From CAYUNT01 sp964446285 (lineage in GTDB: Bacteria > Sumerlaeota > Sumerlaeia > SLMS01 > CAYUNT01): a stretch of 14,404 nucleotides of DNA. Positions 12,518-14,404 of the stretch are shown piece after piece. The notes under the pieces were generated by a model. It had not been told where the DNA came from. It made no database searches and was given only the letters and a program-made list of their open reading frames with translations. Each line of letters starts with the position of its first letter. The first letter of the stretch is position 1. The stretch covers positions 1 through 14,404 of the forward strand of contig CAYUNT010000115.1 in the NCBI GenBank assembly GCA_964446285.1. The letters are read 5' to 3'. A program made the translations under genes and the position numbers.

Positions 12518-14161
12518 ATGAGCGCCTCGTATCGAAGCCTAGCCTTGTGGAGTGGATTGCTGGCCCTCGCGGCCGTATGGGGAGCTGTCCCACAAACGGG
12601 ATGGACGCAGGAGGCACGCACGCGCCCGTCTTCCTCAACGCCTCCGCCCGATGAGTTGCGCGCCCTGGTCCTCGCGGCGCCGCATCCTGCCCTGAGCCAG
12701 GCCGCGGAAGCGGATCGCATGATCGACACCGCCCGAAAGGCGCGATTCAATGCGATCGTTGTTCCCGCGCGTGTTTTGGCCGATGCCTATTATAAATCCC
12801 AGACCGAGCCGGCCGCGTCGGGCATTTCGCCCCGCCTTCCCGATCCTCTTCGCTATATCCTCGACAAAGCGCATGAAAAACCGCCCGCCTCCGAAGAGGG
12901 AGCGCAGGAGTTGAAGGTGCTTGTCACGTTCGAAACGCTTCGCGCTCACTCGCGCGCGATCAGCGCGCTTCCCCAGGCCGGTTCCATTCTCCACCGCCAC
13001 CCGAACTGGGTGACGCTCAACGCCGATAACAAAGCGGTGGACAAAGAGGGTTATCTCTCGCTTGATCCGGCCATGCCTGCCGTTCAGGAATATCTCCAAG
13101 CGGTCCTTGCCGAACTCCTGAAAGACTATAACGTGGATGGCGTGATCCTCGAAGGGCTTCGCTATCCCGAAAGCAACGCGGAATGGGGATACCATCCCGA
13201 GGCATTGCGGCTTTATTACGCCAAAGTGGGCGGTTTGCCCGAACGTCCGGCACCGGGCGATCCCAAATGGGTGGCATTTCGCAAAGAACGCCTGGCCACG
13301 CTGGTCAAGGGCTTGACGGACACGGCGCGCCAAACACGCCCCGAGTGCCAGGTGTTTGTTGGGGCGGAGGTAATTGATCCGGCCCCCGTCAATGCCGAGG
13401 CGTGGCCCAGTCATCCTGTTGCTGCCGGGATGCTTCAGGATTGGGTGGCCTGGGGGCGCGAGGGAATTCCGGATTGGATTTTGCTCAAAAATTTCCAGCG
13501 GGAATTTCAGCAAGGCGATGACTACCGCGCATGGATAGTATTTGTGCGCCAGGCCGCAATGAAATCCAAAGTGGCTGGCGGCGTCGCGGGCGGACTCAAT
13601 TTCAGCATGGATGTGACGAATCAAATTCAACGCGTGCAGGCCGCGAGGATTCCTGGCATTGTTCTTTACGATTACCGCCGCCCGACGATGGAAGACCGCG
13701 ACTTTTTATTCTCGCGGCTTCGAGATTCGGTTTTCACGGGGAACCGTCCGCTGATCGGGCTTCTGGATGCGCCTCGAAAGCGCCCAACGGCGGCTTCGCA
13801 AACACCGACAACCGCAACGCTCGCTTCCGGCGCTGTGACGACCGGCACGCTTGCCCCGGCGGCGCCCGCAGCCCCCGTCATGGATACCACAACGACGCTT
13901 CTCTTGCGCGAGCGCTTCCATCGCGCTCAGGCCACGCCTCCGCCCACGCCGACTCCGCTTCCTGTTACTCCAACGCCGAGCCGCCTTTTGCAGGTCCAGC
14001 CTTCCGCCCCCAAAGTGTATGTCAATTATCGCCTGGATGACGGCACAAGTTTCCGCGGACGCTTCCTATTGGAAGTCAATGGCATGGCCACGTTTGAGAC
14101 AGAAGAAGGAATGCAGGTGAAGATTCCCAAGGCGCGCGTGGTCTCGCCGCCGCTGCCCTGA
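12518..14161 (+). CDS. Exported family-10-like glycoside hydrolase (GHL10/DUF187)
   Basis: The 547-residue product resembles the glycosyl-hydrolase-like 10 family (PF02638), TIM-barrel proteins inferred to act on polysaccharide outside the cytoplasm. Residues 1-32 are a signal peptide (core LALWSGLLALAAVWGAV). Barrel landmarks are FNAIVVPARV (77-86), LVTFETLRAHSRA (135-147), HPNWVTL (161-167), YLSLDPAMPAVQEYL (179-193), YNVDGVILEGLRYPE (204-218), the long arm MLQDWVAWGREGIPDWILLK (305-324) and IPGIVLYDYRRP (378-389). In typical members the VDG segment ends in Asp; here it is Glu212. A Thr/Pro linker (472-488) leads to a small beta domain (500-545, YRLDDGTSFRGRFL...METEEG-like), possibly an SH3/Sm-like module. 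The ATG at 12518 is chosen because GGAGG lies seven bases upstream and the signal peptide begins here; an in-frame TTG at 12422 lacks both. A weak promoter (TTGACC at 12390, TAGCCT at 12414) is possible. Confidence 0.78.
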   Translation: MSASYRSLALWSGLLALAAVWGAVPQTGWTQEARTRPSSSTPPPDELRALVLAAPHPALSQAAEADRMIDTARKARFNAIVVPARVLADAYYKSQTEPAASGISPRLPDPLRYILDKAHEKPPASEEGAQELKVLVTFETLRAHSRAISALPQAGSILHRHPNWVTLNADNKAVDKEGYLSLDPAMPAVQEYLQAVLAELLKDYNVDGVILEGLRYPESNAEWGYHPEALRLYYAKVGGLPERPAPGDPKWVAFRKERLATLVKGLTDTARQTRPECQVFVGAEVIDPAPVNAEAWPSHPVAAGMLQDWVAWGREGIPDWILLKNFQREFQQGDDYRAWIVFVRQAAMKSKVAGGVAGGLNFSMDVTNQIQRVQAARIPGIVLYDYRRPTMEDRDFLFSRLRDSVFTGNRPLIGLLDAPRKRPTAASQTPTTATLASGAVTTGTLAPAAPAAPVMDTTTTLLLRERFHRAQATPPPTPTPLPVTPTPSRLLQVQPSAPKVYVNYRLDDGTSFRGRFLLEVNGMATFETEEGMQVKIPKARVVSPPLP

Positions 14162-14180
14162 GGGGAGTTGCGAGTTGTGG

Positions 14181-14260
14181 GTTGTGAGTTGTGAGTGAAG
14201 AAGTGGGCAGGGATTAGTGGGTTGTGAGTTGTGAGTGAAAAAGTTTTCAGTGATTAGTGG
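14181..14260. repeat. Two-copy 40-bp tandem repeat
   Basis: Two adjacent 40-base copies, 14181-14220 and 14221-14260, both begin with GTTGTGAGTTGTGAGTGA and end with GATTAGTGG. They differ at five positions. A partial copy (GAGTTGCGAGTTGTGG) precedes at 14165-14180. The block starts 19 bases after the stop of the glycoside-hydrolase-like gene. It is made of GAGTTGT and GATTAGTGG words, like the simple-word intergenic repeats seen in several uncultivated phyla. Any open frame crossing it is an artefact of the repeat. Confidence 0.8.
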
Positions 14261-14336
14261 GCAGAGGTCAGTTTTTTTAAACTCAATACGGGGGCGTGGT
14301 TTTTCCAAAGTCCCCTAGGTCCTTTTTTTCCTTTGG

Positions 14337-14362
14337 GATCGCGAGGCTCCGCACTCGCGATC
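14337..14362. repeat. Perfect 9-bp inverted repeat
   Basis: GATCGCGAG (14337-14345) and CTCGCGATC (14354-14362) are exact complements around an eight-base loop, extendable by two G-U pairs. The right side continues TTATGCCATTTTCC, a poor T-tract. The element could be a late terminator for the gene ending at 14161 or a dispersed palindrome. The surrounding 14261-14404 holds T-rich low-complexity DNA and no recognisable gene. Confidence 0.5.
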
Positions 14363-14404
14363 TTATGCCATTTTCCTTTGATTCTGTTCCTAATCGCCTG
14401 TCAC

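Noticed and set aside
12635..13630. 331-codon open frame antisense to the glycoside-hydrolase-like gene
   Set aside because: Family motifs lie on the + strand; the antisense translation has no recognisable features.
14066..14308. 80-codon minus-strand frame through the tandem repeat
   Set aside because: Its His/Asn/Ser-rich translation is produced by the 40-base repeat and it overlaps a well-supported gene.

Overview
The window is G+C-rich bacterial DNA with seven protein-coding genes and no recognisable RNA gene, CRISPR array, transposase or integrase. Good Shine-Dalgarno sites (GGAGG or AGGGAG types) and Sec-type signal peptides indicate a bacterium that exports proteins through a cytoplasmic membrane. 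Three traits fit an uncultivated lineage of the Sumerlaeota/Omnitrophota/Planctomycetota kind: Ser-Pro/Thr-Pro linkers on secreted proteins, formylglycine-enzyme-like (SUMF1-type) domains together with family-10-like glycoside hydrolases, and short purine-rich tags between genes. That placement is inference from style only.

Layout. 178-1527 (+) encodes a DUF362 protein. It converges on 1586-4573 (-), a large exported protein with a Ser/Thr-Pro stalk, a von Willebrand factor A domain carrying an EF-hand-like calcium loop, a beta-rich middle and a C-terminal SUMF1-type domain. A gene-poor divergent stretch (4574-5359) leads to a ThiE/TenI-family gene (5360-5980, +). A short spacer with competing hairpins precedes a 1227-residue DEAD-box-related protein (6169-9852, +). 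Converging on it with only 26 bases between stop codons is a small dual-specificity-phosphatase-like protein (9879-10328, -). Two exported proteins follow on the + strand: an unrecognised 535-residue protein (10599-12206) and a family-10-like glycoside hydrolase (12518-14161). The window ends in a 40-bp tandem repeat and a strong palindrome.

The most striking content is at 6169-10328. The DEAD-box protein keeps the two-RecA-domain helicase framework, but nearly every ATPase and helicase motif is altered: Walker A Lys to Arg, DEAD to DELD, SAT to AAK, and HRIGRTGR to NRIVRCSQ. A disordered tail of roughly 770 residues follows, with AT-hook-like GRP motifs. The neighbouring phosphatase-like protein has lost the His, Cys and Arg of the HCxxGxxR signature. 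Two adjacent, apparently degenerate enzymes in intact reading frames suggest binding or scaffolding roles rather than decay.

The genes do not form one obvious operon, since strands alternate and most genes have their own ribosome-binding site. A shared theme of the flanking genes is export: three of the seven products have signal peptides, and two of these carry Pro/Thr-rich linkers.
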